Source: an uncultured Acidimicrobiales bacterium
Lineage (GTDB): Bacteria > Actinomycetota > Acidimicrobiia > Acidimicrobiales > SZUA-35
NCBI GenBank assembly: GCA_937922785.1
Contig: CALAJQ010000004.1
Span: forward strand, 1-64,000
DNA: 64,000 nucleotides
Direction: 5' to 3'
Under the pieces are notes generated by a model. It made no database searches, was not told the DNA's origin, and worked only from the letters and a program-made list of their open reading frames with translations. The translations under genes and the position numbers were made by a program. Positions 17,469 to 25,796 of the stretch are shown here, one piece after another; within the stretch, counting starts at the first letter, position 1; each line of letters opens with the position of its first letter.

Positions 17469-18698
17469 CTAGTTAAAAGTCGCGAATAGCCTGGCTCGGC
17501 TGGCCTTCAGGAACCGCTGCTGACCCTCTCCAGGGTTGCACTCGAGTGCTCGGTCATAGGCCGATATGGCAAGTGATACCAGGCCCAGACGCCTCAATAG
17601 CTCGGCTCGGGCCGAGTGGAAGAACACGTAGCCATCCAGGTCATCTGCGAGCTGGTCGATCTCGGTCAGAGCGACTTCGGGACCTACGGCATAGGCCAGC
17701 GCTGCCGCTCGGTTCAAGCGAAGGATCGGGGTTGATCCGAGAGCAATCTGTTGGTCATAGAGGCTTACGATTTTGGGCCAATCAGTCTGGTCAAAGTGGC
17801 TGGCAGTGCAGTGAATGGCCGCTACTGCTGCCTGGAACAACAGCGGGCCTGGATGCGGTGACTGCTGAGCCCGACCCAAATAGCCAAGACCCTCATCAAT
17901 TTGTTTTACGTCCCACTTCAAACGGTCCTGGTCTTGGAGAAGAACCGGCACGCCATCGGCATCGGTTCTGGTTTTGCGGCGAGCGTCAGTTAGGCGAATC
18001 AGTGCAGCCAAAGCGAGCGTCTCGGAGTCATCGGGCACAAGCTTGGCCACAAGTTCAGACAACCAAATGGCTTCGTCGCAGAGATCACCCCGAACAAGCT
18101 GGGCATCGGTTGCGCTTGAGTGACCTTCGGTGAAGATTAGGTAAATAACTTGTTGGACTTGCTCCAGACGGTTTCGCAAGAGTTCCCGATCTGGTACCGA
18201 GAACGGGATGTTTGCATCGCGAATTTTGCGTCTGGCCCGGGTCAATCGTTTACCCATGGTTGCTTCTTCAACCAGAAACGCACTGGCGATCTGCGCTGTA
18301 GACAATCCGGCCACTGCTCTAAGGGTCAGCGCAACTTGAGCATCTCTGTTAAGTGCTGGGTGGCAACATCCTAAAAACAAGGCGAGCTGGTCATCTATGA
18401 GGCCGTCAGCGCTGCCACCGTGGGAGGCCGACCGGGCCTGAGCTTCCAACAGCGGAAGCTTTTGCGCGTAATTGTTCGAGCGGCGCAGATGATCGATGGC
18501 TTTCCGTCGAGCGGTTGTTAGCAACCAAGCGCCCGGACTATCTGGAACTCCGGAATTGGGCCACGCGACGCCAGCTGCAATAAAGGCCTCTTGCGCACAA
18601 TCTTCGGCCAGCTGCAGATCACCGAAGTTCTTCAGGATGACTGCGACGATTCGCGGCCACTCAGTCCTGAAGACCTCGGAAAGATCTGCGCTGGTCAT
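17469..18698 (-). CDS. ECF42-type RNA polymerase sigma factor with TPR-like C-terminus
   Basis: Residues 1-170 hold sigma regions 2 and 4 (ALVIxxRTEWPRIVAV-type region 2 start, AEDCAQEAFIAA, then LRAVAGLSTAQIASAFLVEE). The long C-terminal extension of about 230 residues is helical and TPR-like, ending in ELLRRLGLVSLAISAYDRALE. This domain order and the adjacent DGPF protein gene define the ECF42 group, which lacks a classical anti-sigma factor and uses the C-terminal extension instead. The start is set at the ATG at 18698 (MTSADLSEVF), 22 bases after the upstream gene's stop, giving 409 residues; a longer in-frame reading to 18773 overlaps the partner gene. Confidence 0.9.
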   Translation of the reverse strand: MTSADLSEVFRTEWPRIVAVILKNFGDLQLAEDCAQEAFIAAGVAWPNSGVPDSPGAWLLTTARRKAIDHLRRSNNYAQKLPLLEAQARSASHGGSADGLIDDQLALFLGCCHPALNRDAQVALTLRAVAGLSTAQIASAFLVEEATMGKRLTRARRKIRDANIPFSVPDRELLRNRLEQVQQVIYLIFTEGHSSATDAQLVRGDLCDEAIWLSELVAKLVPDDSETLALAALIRLTDARRKTRTDADGVPVLLQDQDRLKWDVKQIDEGLGYLGRAQQSPHPGPLLFQAAVAAIHCTASHFDQTDWPKIVSLYDQQIALGSTPILRLNRAAALAYAVGPEVALTEIDQLADDLDGYVFFHSARAELLRRLGLVSLAISAYDRALECNPGEGQQRFLKASRARLFATFN

Positions 18699-18720
18699 TG
18701 CTTGAAGGCTTAGCTGGCCG

Positions 18721-19074
18721 CTACTGGGAAGGCAGCTCCATAAGCGGACGAACTTCCATCGAGCCGTATCCAACGGCTGGACACTTCTCGGCCCAACTTA
18801 GGGCTTCGTCCAAGTTAGGCACGTCGATGAGGTAGTAGCCACCAAGAATCTCTTTGGTTTCGGCGAACGGACCGTCGGTGTGGGTTGTCTTGCCATCGCG
18901 AACTCGAACGGTAGTTGCGGTCTCGATTCCCTGGAGCGGTTCGCCGCCAACCAGAACTCCAGCAGCAGCCATTTCTTCGGTGTAACCGAACCAACCTGGC
19001 ATGCTGGCGGCCATCTCTTCCTGGGTTTGAGGTCCGGCGTCGCTAGCTGAGTAAATCAAAATCATGTACTGCAT
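18721..19074 (-). CDS. YCII-related DGPF-domain protein, ECF42 partner
   Basis: This small protein of 117 residues carries the signature THTDGPFAETKEILGGYYLI and the YCII-like ferredoxin fold start MQYMILIYSA. Genes of this family sit next to ECF42 sigma genes and are often their regulatory targets. Here it lies directly upstream of the sigma gene in the same direction with 22 bp between them. The biochemical function is unknown. ATG start is clear. Confidence 0.9.
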   Translation of the reverse strand: MQYMILIYSASDAGPQTQEEMAASMPGWFGYTEEMAAAGVLVGGEPLQGIETATTVRVRDGKTTHTDGPFAETKEILGGYYLIDVPNLDEALSWAEKCPAVGYGSMEVRPLMELPSQ

Positions 19075-19169
19075 TTTGGTGTCCCTTGTTTATGTGATTC
19101 GAGAGCTTCTCGTTCGTCCCTATGACGCACAGCCTGCCTCGAATCGGACACCTCAGCCAAGATTTTTTT

Positions 19170-20393
19170 TTACGAGTAAGCGTTCTCCGCGTGTTGAGAC
19201 TGATCCATGCCAATTCGTTCGTCTTCGTCTGAGACCCTCAGTCCGATGGTCATATCGAGAACCTTGGCAATGATGTAAGTGCCAACGAACGAGAAGATCC
19301 CGACAAACACGTTGGCAAAGATTTGCTCGCCTAGAAGCGCTACTCCCCCACCTTCAAACAGGCCTCCCTCGATGCCTCCAGCTTCGTTAGCCAAAGCAAA
19401 GAAGCCGATGAGAATGCCGCCCACAAGACCGCCGACCATGTGTACGCCGACCACGTCCAGAGCGTCATCAAACCCGTACTTAAACTTGAGTCGTATGCCA
19501 AGCGCACAAATGGCACCGGCGGCCGCTCCCACAGCCATTGCCCCGGCTGTGCCCATGAAGCCAGCCCCTGGAGTGATGCCAACCAAGCCGGCAACTACGC
19601 CTGAAGCGGCGCCCAATGAAGTGGCGTGTCCATCAATCAGGCGTTCAACGACCAACCAAGAAAGCATCGCTGCCGAACCAGCGATGAACGTATTGGCGAA
19701 AGCCTGGATAGCGATGTCATCGGCTGCGAAGGCCGAGCCAGCATTAAACCCGAACCAACCAAACCACAGAATGCCCGCGCCCAAAACCGTGAATGGCAGG
19801 TTGTGCGGCAGCATCGATTCCTTCTGCCATCCCTTCCGGTTTCCAAGCACCATGACCAACGCCAACGAAGCAGCGCCGGCCGCTACGTGCACAACAGTTC
19901 CACCGGCGAAGTCAAGGCTTCCTCGAGTTACCAAGAAGCCAACGTCGGGCCTGAAAACCCAGGCCCAGGCCGGAACAAAGATCAGCATCATCCAGACGGG
20001 CACAAACACGATCCAAGCCGAGAACTTCATGCGATCAGCCACGGCGCCAGAGATAAGGGCTGGAGTAATCGAGGCGAACGTACACGCGAAGAACACGTCG
20101 CGCAGGTCGGTTCCAGAGATGTCCCGCAACATAAGAGCATCAAAGGACCCAAGCCACTGGTTGTCACCGGTCGAGGAAAGACTGTAAGCCGCCACAAACC
20201 ACAGAATCGGCACGATGCCTAGGCAGATCATGTTCATCATCAACATGTTCAGCATGTTCTTTGAACGGCTCATTCCCCCGTAGAACAAGGCCAACCCAGG
20301 GACCATAAAGATCACGAGGGCGGCGGAGGTTAATATCCAGGCGGTATCGGCAGCTTCCATCCCATGAGCGTCGCCCGCCAACGCTTCGCGCAT
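19170..20393 (-). CDS. amt: ammonium transporter
   Basis: This Amt/MEP/Rh-family channel of 407 residues has about eleven membrane helices. Recognisable stretches are FYGGMSRSKNMLNMLMMN and FAGGTVVHVAAGAASLALV, which holds the first conserved pore His region; HMVGGLVGGILIG supplies the second. It imports ammonium. No glnB/glnK gene accompanies it, unlike many bacterial loci. The far upstream region has a striking nested symmetric repeat centred 78 bp before the ATG. The stop codon runs into nine A residues (T run 19165-19173 on the plus strand). Confidence 0.95.
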   Translation of the reverse strand: MREALAGDAHGMEAADTAWILTSAALVIFMVPGLALFYGGMSRSKNMLNMLMMNMICLGIVPILWFVAAYSLSSTGDNQWLGSFDALMLRDISGTDLRDVFFACTFASITPALISGAVADRMKFSAWIVFVPVWMMLIFVPAWAWVFRPDVGFLVTRGSLDFAGGTVVHVAAGAASLALVMVLGNRKGWQKESMLPHNLPFTVLGAGILWFGWFGFNAGSAFAADDIAIQAFANTFIAGSAAMLSWLVVERLIDGHATSLGAASGVVAGLVGITPGAGFMGTAGAMAVGAAAGAICALGIRLKFKYGFDDALDVVGVHMVGGLVGGILIGFFALANEAGGIEGGLFEGGGVALLGEQIFANVFVGIFSFVGTYIIAKVLDMTIGLRVSDEDERIGMDQSQHAENAYS

Positions 20394-20432
20394 GTTTCCC
20401 GATTGTTTCCAGCCTGTTAAATTTCTGCCCCA

Positions 20433-20509
20433 GGTGACAATTCCCCCAAAAGTCAGCCCCCAGTGACAATAGTTGTCACTCCCAGCAGAAAATTCGGTGT
20501 TTTGTCACC
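20433..20509. promoter_or_regulatory. nested symmetric operator array upstream of amt
   Basis: An inner palindrome, AGTGACAA-TAG-TTGTCACT (20462-20480), is flanked by GGTGACAA (20433-20440) and TTGTCACC (20502-20509). Both inner and outer pairs share the same centre (20471), and each inner half-site is exactly 29 bp from its outer partner. This is what a cooperative dimeric regulator array looks like; nitrogen control is the natural guess from the adjacent amt gene. Confidence 0.6.
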
Positions 20510-20566
20510 TCCAGCTGACATTTGGCGGTGGTGGTGGCGACGACACTCAGCGCTCACGGTCGCGCG

Positions 20567-20575
20567 TTATCCACA
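20567..20575 (+). promoter_or_regulatory. isolated DnaA-box match TTATCCACA
   Basis: A perfect consensus DnaA box lies between the amt promoter and the MFS gene. A single copy carries little weight on its own. Confidence 0.3.
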
Positions 20576-20586
20576 GCTTGAGGCAC

Positions 20587-21822
20587 CTAGCTACTTTTGA
20601 GACTTGACCCCGAAAGGGAAAACACCATCACCATGGCCGGGATGATTGACAGCAGCAAGACCGCTGGGCGGTAGGAACCGAAGCCGCCTTCAACTACAGC
20701 CAACACAACGGGGCCAAGAGCCGAGCCTGCCACGTTAATGAGTGTCAGGAAACCCTGGATCGAACCCAGGTGGCCGGTGCCAAAGAACGAAGGCAGCATC
20801 GTGGCGGTAATCGTCCGCACCGCCGAACCCATGGCGCCCAGCACAATTGCGTACACAATCACGATGAAGCCCGGCGCAACAACCGCTGCCAGCCAATGGG
20901 CAAGAACCAGCAACAGCATGCCCAGGGCCGGCAAGAATCTGGTTCCAACCCGGTCAGCTAGATACCCAAAGCCGAGTCCGGCGACTGAGGATCCCACGAT
21001 CTGGGGAACAAACATTGCTGCGGCCGCACTTGTACTAAGTCCGACCTCACCCAGCAGATCGATCTGATGGAAGTTGAGTCCCGTGCCCAGCATGCCCGCT
21101 GCTGCCGACACAGATGCGATCATCCAGAATGACCGGGTCCGAATTGCCTCGGCTCGCGTGAAGTCGTCGTCTACAACTTCTTGAAGCGTGCTGGCTTCAG
21201 ACCGGCCCGGAAGAATCGGTTTCGCCGAGTTCGTCGGCATCGACCTCAGGCCGAACCACGCAATCGGTAAGACGGTCGCTGCAATCACTGCTGCGGCAAC
21301 AACCCACGCTTGGCGCCAGCCCACTTGAGAGATCACAAAAGCCAACCCAAGCGGAACCATCAGCATCAAGGCGTTCGACGCAGTGGAGAAAATTCCCAGC
21401 GCTGTTCCCCTGTCAGCACTAAATCGCAACGAGACCGTGACCGTGCTGACCAGGGACAATGAGCCTTGACCGGCAAAGCGGATTCCGAGGAAGCCAATCG
21501 CCAGCCAGATCCACCCGTTCACCTGAGACATATTGAGCAACGCCAAGGTAAACACAATTCCGATAATCATCTGAGACAGACGAACGCCGAACTTGTCAAT
21601 GAACCTGCCAACAAAAGGCAGCAGCGTTGCGCTGGTGAGAGTCCCCACCATGTATGCGGCCGCTACCGACTCACGCGAGAGACTAAGACCGTCAACTAGG
21701 TGGTCGTTAAAGACCGCAACACCGACCGTCTGACCTGGCCCGGTCAGCGCCGAACTGACAACTGCTAAGGCCAGAATGATTCTGGCGTTCTGGTTGCGCA
21801 ACTCGCGCTCTTGGGTCAGCAC
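20587..21822 (-). CDS. MFS transporter
   Basis: The 411-residue protein has twelve predicted membrane helices in two halves of six. The halves are separated by a cytoplasmic loop (SMPTNSAKPILPGRSEAST). Early features include DGLSLSRESVAAAYMVGTLT and the motif-A-like GRFIDKFGVRLSQ after helix 2; LADRVGTRFLPALG is the matching loop in the second half. The layout is closest to oxalate/formate-antiporter-like or monocarboxylate MFS carriers. Substrate is unknown. GTG start; it diverges from gluQ with 38 bp between them. Confidence 0.82.
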   Translation of the reverse strand: MLTQERELRNQNARIILALAVVSSALTGPGQTVGVAVFNDHLVDGLSLSRESVAAAYMVGTLTSATLLPFVGRFIDKFGVRLSQMIIGIVFTLALLNMSQVNGWIWLAIGFLGIRFAGQGSLSLVSTVTVSLRFSADRGTALGIFSTASNALMLMVPLGLAFVISQVGWRQAWVVAAAVIAATVLPIAWFGLRSMPTNSAKPILPGRSEASTLQEVVDDDFTRAEAIRTRSFWMIASVSAAAGMLGTGLNFHQIDLLGEVGLSTSAAAAMFVPQIVGSSVAGLGFGYLADRVGTRFLPALGMLLLVLAHWLAAVVAPGFIVIVYAIVLGAMGSAVRTITATMLPSFFGTGHLGSIQGFLTLINVAGSALGPVVLAVVEGGFGSYRPAVLLLSIIPAMVMVFSLSGSSLKSS

Positions 21823-21860
21823 TGGCGCAGCGTAGCGTCGGACTCACCTACCCTGACAGG

Positions 21861-22793
21861 ATGCCCCACTCGGCCGGACGATTCGCCCCAAGCCCAACTG
21901 GGGATCTTCACGTTGGCAACCTCAGAACTGCCTTGGCCGCATGGCTGTTCTCCAGAGCTGATCAGTCACCGTTCTGGCTTCGGTTCGAAGACCTTGACCG
22001 CAATGCGATCAGGTCAGAGTTCTACGAATCTCAGCCAAGAGATCTGCGTGCGCTCGGAATCGACTTCGACGGTGAACCGGTCTTGCAATCGGAACGATTG
22101 GATCTGTATCTCGACGCGGTGAAAACACTTACAAAATCGGCCGAGACCTACGAGTGCTTCTGTTCCCGCAAGGAAGTCAGAGAGGCAGCTCAAGCTCCGA
22201 ACGGCGGCATCGCAACACTTGGCCGTTATCCCGGCACATGTAGGGACCTAACTGCTGCCCAACGCCAGACAAAGATCGACAGCGGCCGCCCACCTGCCAT
22301 AAGGCTGCGCGGTAGCGGCAAGAGCGTTTCAGTCATAGACGAGCTTTGTGGCGAAGTCTCAGGAAACTACGACGACCTCGTGATCGTTCGAAACGATGGC
22401 ACACCGGCCTACAACTTGGTTGTTGTGGTCGATGACGCCGATCAAGGCGTCGAGCTTGTTGTCAGGGCCGACGATTTGCTCGACTCTACACCCGCCCATG
22501 TTGGGCTAGCCCGGCTGCTCGGCTTACCAGTTCCCCGCTATGCCCACGTCCCTCTAGTGGTCGGCGCAGACCAGTTTCGGCTGTCCAAGCAAGAAGGAGC
22601 AGTCACTTTGGTAGACAGAATCGACGCGGGCGAGACACCAACTGAGGTGCTCAGTTTTCTCGCACAGTCCTTAGGCCTGATCGACTCAAGCCAGACAGTT
22701 GATACTGCCGCAGATCTCCTTGGTGAGTTTGACCCTCAGAACCTGCCCACCGATCAACTTCAACTGCCGTCGGACTACTTGCAGCCCAGCTAG
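21861..22793 (+). CDS. gluQ: glutamyl-Q tRNA(Asp) synthetase
   Basis: This truncated relative of glutamyl-tRNA synthetase attaches glutamate to queuosine in tRNA(Asp). The catalytic domain is present with the HIGH-type motif APSPTGDLHVGNLRTAL and the KMSKS-type RLSKQEGA. A zinc site is formed by CFCSRKE and the later YPGTC. At 310 residues it lacks the anticodon-binding domain, which separates it from GltX. The ATG start gives a normal N-terminus. It reads toward the DUF445 gene, and a 15-bp tandem repeat fills the gap. Confidence 0.92.
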   Translation: MPHSAGRFAPSPTGDLHVGNLRTALAAWLFSRADQSPFWLRFEDLDRNAIRSEFYESQPRDLRALGIDFDGEPVLQSERLDLYLDAVKTLTKSAETYECFCSRKEVREAAQAPNGGIATLGRYPGTCRDLTAAQRQTKIDSGRPPAIRLRGSGKSVSVIDELCGEVSGNYDDLVIVRNDGTPAYNLVVVVDDADQGVELVVRADDLLDSTPAHVGLARLLGLPVPRYAHVPLVVGADQFRLSKQEGAVTLVDRIDAGETPTEVLSFLAQSLGLIDSSQTVDTAADLLGEFDPQNLPTDQLQLPSDYLQPS

Positions 22794-22803
22794 CTCGCGC
22801 AGC

Positions 22804-22859
22804 GCAGCTAAAAGGCCTGCAGCTAAAAGGCCTGCAGCTAGAAGGCCTGCAGCTAGAAG
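22804..22859. repeat. 15-bp tandem repeat, 3.7 copies, between convergent genes
   Basis: The unit GCAGCTARAAGGCCT is present three full times plus a partial fourth. The fourth copy contains the stop codon of the leftward DUF445 gene (22853-22855). The unit is itself partly palindromic (AGGCCT, CAGCTG-like), so the transcript could form stems. Confidence 0.9.
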
Positions 22860-24109
22860 ACTGCTTCAGACAACGTGTAGATGATCAACCCGGCAAGGCC
22901 TCCGACGATGGTGCCATTTATCCGGATGAATTGGAGGTCTTTGCCAACCTGAAGCTCAAGCCGATCGGCCGTTTCTTCGGCGTCCCATCGCTGAACCGTC
23001 GATGCGATTAGGCCCGAGACTTCGTCCTTGAACTGTTCAGCCACATAACCCACCGCCTCAACTAGCCACTTATCCAGCTTGGCCGCCAACGCTGGGTCTG
23101 CCGAAAGCTGCGCTCCGGCATCGGACACTGCTTGCTCAAGTCGGATCCTCAGATCTGACTCGGGGTCTTCGGTGGCCTCAATCAGACCCGACTTGATTCG
23201 AGTCCAAAGCGAAGCCGACCATGCTCGAACTTCTGGGTGAGCCAGAATCTCTTCCTTGATTGACTCGCCGCGGACCCGAAGCTCGTCAGAAGTCTTAAGC
23301 CGCTCAGCAAGATCCTCGGTGCGCGAATCAAGCTGCAACCGCAAGGGGTGTTGGCGATCAACCCCAACGTCAGCGATGAACCGGGAGAGCGCGTCATAGA
23401 TCTTGTCGAAAATCCGATCGTCGATTGGCTCAGGCACCCACCACGGGCTTTCCTCGGCCAGACGCAATCGGAACTCGGGCTGATTCTCATCCAGGAACTT
23501 CGCGAGGCCGGTCAGGGTTGAGTCGACCAAAGCCTGATGATGACCGCCGTGCACGGCCATATCGATTGCCCGCCCGGCCAACGGAGTGACCGGGATGTTG
23601 CGCACTTTGGAAGTTACAAGGCTTTCAATTCCCGGCTGGATCTGATCATCCTGAAGCACTTCGGCCACGCCACGAACAACCGCCGCACTTTGGTCACCGA
23701 TAGTCTTGGCGTTCTCAGGTTGAGCAAGCCAGTCGCCCATTCGTGCGGCGAGATTTGCATCGTCAAGGCGTTCTGCCAGCACCTCGCTTGTCAGGAAGTT
23801 GTCACGAACAAACCCGCCAAGACTTTCACCAATCTGATCCTTGCGCTTCTGAATGATGGCAGTGTGAGGAATCGGCAACCTAAGGGGATGCCGGAACAAC
23901 GCAGTCACGGCAAACCAGTCGGCCAAAGCACCCACCATGGCGGCCTCTGCAGTCGCCCGAACATAACCGGCCCAACCATTGCTCTCTTCCAGGGAGCGGG
24001 CGATGATGAATACAAGCGCAGCGAAAAAGAGCAAACCAAGAGCAACGCCTTTCATGCGGCGCAGCTCTCGACGACGGGCCTCGTCATCTACTCCATCAAG
24101 GGTCGCCAC
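22853..24109 (-). CDS. DUF445 family membrane protein
   Basis: The 418-residue protein has an N-terminal membrane helix (GVALGLLFFAALVFIIARSL) and then the family hallmark AAMVGALADWFAVTALFRHPLRLPIPHTAII. A long helical region follows, and a second membrane helix sits at the extreme C-terminus (INGTIVGGLAGLIIYTLSEAV). This matches the DUF445/YjiN group, of unknown function. The GTG start gives MATLDGVDDEARRRELRRMKG. It follows the amidohydrolase gene by 9 bp and is probably co-transcribed with it. Confidence 0.88.
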   Translation of the reverse strand: MATLDGVDDEARRRELRRMKGVALGLLFFAALVFIIARSLEESNGWAGYVRATAEAAMVGALADWFAVTALFRHPLRLPIPHTAIIQKRKDQIGESLGGFVRDNFLTSEVLAERLDDANLAARMGDWLAQPENAKTIGDQSAAVVRGVAEVLQDDQIQPGIESLVTSKVRNIPVTPLAGRAIDMAVHGGHHQALVDSTLTGLAKFLDENQPEFRLRLAEESPWWVPEPIDDRIFDKIYDALSRFIADVGVDRQHPLRLQLDSRTEDLAERLKTSDELRVRGESIKEEILAHPEVRAWSASLWTRIKSGLIEATEDPESDLRIRLEQAVSDAGAQLSADPALAAKLDKWLVEAVGYVAEQFKDEVSGLIASTVQRWDAEETADRLELQVGKDLQFIRINGTIVGGLAGLIIYTLSEAVF

Positions 24110-24118
24110 AGTCTTAAC

Positions 24119-25210
24119 TTAGGAGTTCAAAGCCTTTGCGAGACGAATCGTCTGCTCGGCTGCCTTAGCCCGGATCTCGTCGCCATCAACTCGGATGGCT
24201 TTCCCGTTTTCTACGACAGTGTGACCAGCGATCTGAACCTGGCTTGGAGCAAGTCCGGCTGCGCTCCAAATTTCATGCGGCTCTATGCGAGGCGTGTTCC
24301 AGGTGACCTGGTCGCCGCGGGCGCCCGGCACTAGGTTCAGCCCGCCTTCTAGCCAGCTCCAAACTGTGGACGGTCGAGCCGAGATGTTCTGCTCCCGAAG
24401 ACGGAAGAAGGCAACGCGGAACTCATCTATGAGGCTGCCGCTGATGCCGTCGGTGCCGAGAGCCATGTTGGCATCCAGCCGCCGCGGCATCCCGTAGCCA
24501 ACACCGGTAAGCATGTTCGATCGCGGGCAGTGAACGACGGTCCCGGCAATGTCTATTGAGTCGGGCAGGTGAACAGCATGAGCCAGAACCCAGGAGTGTT
24601 CTGAACGACGGGCAAGGTCCGAACCCCCGCCAGCGTCGTTAATGCCTTCGGCGATCTTCACGTGGACTCCAACGTCAAGATCTTCAGCCAGACCAATAGC
24701 AGCGTCGACCATCTCCGGCGAGGCAACAAACGAAGCGTCAATTCCGATCATGCCTTCGCCGCCAGCACGTATGAACCGAGCGTTTTCCTTCAATCCGGCA
24801 TGACCGGTCGATGAGTCGCGCATATCTGAAGACGCATAGGAGCAGTTCACCCTGATGCCGACTTCGTGACAGGCGTCTGTGACAACGTCCAAACTGCCGT
24901 CGATGATTCTCGACGAAGAGTGGTGATCAATTATTGCCGTACAACCAGATTCGAGCGCTTCGAGTGCCCCCAGGCGGGCCGACCAGTACAACATGTCTTC
25001 GTCGATTGCGCCATCAATCGGCCACCAGACTTTGCGCATTAACTCACCAAAGCTTCTTGGCGGCAACCTCAGTGGCGGCAATGACCGGGCAATGGTGGCA
25101 TAAAGCCGATGATGGGCAATAACAAGACCAGGAGTGACGCCGCCCACAATCTGGGGTACCTCAACTGCACGCGCGGCTTCAACCACTGGCTCGACCGGAG
25201 TAGGAACCAC
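24119..25210 (-). CDS. amidohydrolase-family protein, N-terminally short, altered metal site
   Basis: The protein resembles SsnA/chlorohydrolase-type amidohydrolases: TPGLVIAHHRLYATIARSLP corresponds to the first metal-binding strand, HAVHLPDS to the third histidine region, and VVHCPRSNMLTGVG with LGTDGISGS to the C-terminal Asp strand. Two oddities stand out. The HxH motif reads H-H-R, so the second metal ligand is Arg. The N-terminal half of the composite beta-sandwich, about 50-60 residues, is missing; instead there is a Pro/Val-rich leader. The GTG start at 25210 is the only ordinary start, since a stop codon lies about 20 codons upstream in frame. It could be a degenerate or repurposed enzyme. 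Confidence 0.7.
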   Translation of the reverse strand: MVPTPVEPVVEAARAVEVPQIVGGVTPGLVIAHHRLYATIARSLPPLRLPPRSFGELMRKVWWPIDGAIDEDMLYWSARLGALEALESGCTAIIDHHSSSRIIDGSLDVVTDACHEVGIRVNCSYASSDMRDSSTGHAGLKENARFIRAGGEGMIGIDASFVASPEMVDAAIGLAEDLDVGVHVKIAEGINDAGGGSDLARRSEHSWVLAHAVHLPDSIDIAGTVVHCPRSNMLTGVGYGMPRRLDANMALGTDGISGSLIDEFRVAFFRLREQNISARPSTVWSWLEGGLNLVPGARGDQVTWNTPRIEPHEIWSAAGLAPSQVQIAGHTVVENGKAIRVDGDEIRAKAAEQTIRLAKALNS

Positions 25211-25328
25211 GGGAGCAGGAGCTGGAATCTCTGGTTCAGTTTGGGGTTTGAATAACTTGCGAATGAGTTATCAAGCTTTCTGACACCTGACCTGATTTAG
25301 GTCATTCGATCATACCCTCGGGGGCATC

Positions 25329-25796
25329 GTGGAAACCGGAACCCTAAGCCAACAAAATCATCGACACCATTGGTTTCGTTGTGTGATTGTGCCCATCCTC
25401 GCTGCACTAGCGGTTTCTGCCTGTGGCAACACCGACGATGGAATGGGAGAACCTTCGGGTCCGGTGTCCTACCAGGTCACCTTCATTGCCGACGGCCAAG
25501 ACGGCATCGGGCCCACACGAGCGGTGATTGGACTGGACGAAGAGTTTGCCGTATTGGACGGAAACTCTGGCTGTCACAGAATTTTGGGATCATTCACGCT
25601 TGACGACGCCTCAGGCAAGGCGGGATTCACCGTTCCCGGCCGCTCAACTAACAACTGTGACCCAGATGAAGAACTGGTTGAAGAACTTCTGTTGGCGGCG
25701 TTTGAGGAGGTCGTCAGCTTTCGTCGGTTTGATTCTCGTCTTGAGTTCTTTGGTCCGAGCCAGAATCGCCTTCTGGCGTTCGACCCGATCTCTTAA
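25329..25796 (+). CDS. META-domain lipoprotein
   Basis: The 155-residue protein has a signal peptide with lipobox LAVSAC (Cys about residue 32), so it is likely anchored at the outer face of the membrane. The rest has the HslJ/META pattern: GNSGCHRILGSFTLDD, then the second Cys in NNCDPDEELVEELLLAAFEE, then a terminal strand RLLAFDP. META-domain proteins are linked to envelope stress and motility; function here is unknown. The GTG start follows GGGGGC. Its last 83 bp overlap the convergent RNA methylase gene. Confidence 0.75.
   Translation: METGTLSQQNHRHHWFRCVIVPILAALAVSACGNTDDGMGEPSGPVSYQVTFIADGQDGIGPTRAVIGLDEEFAVLDGNSGCHRILGSFTLDDASGKAGFTVPGRSTNNCDPDEELVEELLLAAFEEVVSFRRFDSRLEFFGPSQNRLLAFDPIS

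Noticed and set aside
19279-20187. 302-codon open frame opposite amt
   Set aside because: Pro/Thr/Ala-rich antisense shadow of the ammonium transporter.
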